Positions 35,563 to 35,792 of a stretch of DNA of 35,792 nucleotides are shown here, one piece after another (the stretch's first letter is position 1; the number at the start of each line of letters is the position of its first letter). Origin of the DNA: Nanobdellota archaeon (GTDB taxonomy: Archaea > Nanobdellota > Nanobdellia > Parvarchaeales > Parvarchaeaceae); contig JAJZNK010000007.1 of the NCBI GenBank assembly GCA_021811735.1, positions 1 to 35,792 of the forward strand, written 5' to 3'. The position numbers and the translations under genes are program-made. The notes under the pieces are model-generated. The model was given only the letters and a program-made list of their open reading frames with translations. It searched no databases and was not told the origin of the DNA.

Positions 35563-35792
35563 ATGCGAGTCAATCAGCATGGTGACAATAAATCTATAAT
35601 GTTTCCTATAACCAAGTCAGGTCAATCAGCGCTAGAGTACATGATGACCTACGGCTGGGCTATCCTGATCATAGTCATCGTAGCAGTAATCCTCTACAGT
35701 ATGGGTATCTTCAGCCCATCCTCGTCCATAACAACATCCTCCTCAGGCTTCTCCCCGTTCATAGTGTCATCAGCAGTATGCAGCCAGGCAGG
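35563..35792 (+). CDS. Prepilin-like surface protein copy C, truncated by right edge of window
   Basis: MRVNQHGDNKSIMFPITKSGQSALEYMMTYGWAILIIVIVAVILYSMGIFSPSSSITTSSSGFSPFIVSSAVCSQAG; same signal peptide as copies A and B. Confidence 0.82.
   Translation, partial: MRVNQHGDNKSIMFPITKSGQSALEYMMTYGWAILIIVIVAVILYSMGIFSPSSSITTSSSGFSPFIVSSAVCSQA

Noticed and set aside
1-35792. CRISPR array, rRNA, tRNA or complete transposase
   Set aside because: No regularly spaced short repeats, no rRNA/tRNA signatures and no transposase ORF found by reading.

Overview
Archaeal chromosome segment, AT-rich, probably from a DPANN/ARMAN-like acidophile (inferred from gene content only; no database search was possible). 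Most of it is housekeeping: a central-carbon block (sucCD, thioredoxin, fused korA, korB, citrate synthase, then sdhA/B/C on the opposite strand), DNA ligase, an agmatinase-family protein, a TadA/TadC-like pilus motor pair, a large sedolisin-like secreted protease, L44e/S27e, nitroreductase, Sec61beta, Hjc, an L37Ae-rpoP-Pcc1-prefoldin cluster, a glycolytic cluster (PfkB, class I aldolase, ROK kinase, TIM), SurE, L1-L10-L12, and an AbiE-like remnant. The most striking signal is a dispersed family of large prepilin-like surface proteins: three starts are visible (1130, 9053, 35563), plus a fourth gene entering from the left edge. Two of them share a 455-nt ungapped constant head that I count by eye as differing at about 16 nt but only one amino acid, followed by unrelated-looking LamG-like bodies of different base composition. 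Other leads: a type-F-like succinate dehydrogenase with conserved Cys/His in its membrane subunit and an unannotated 59-aa membrane ORF, a truncated uL10, a ROK kinase lacking the usual Zn cysteines, a CxxC/DUF929-like membrane protein, and an AbiEii gene without its catalytic half.
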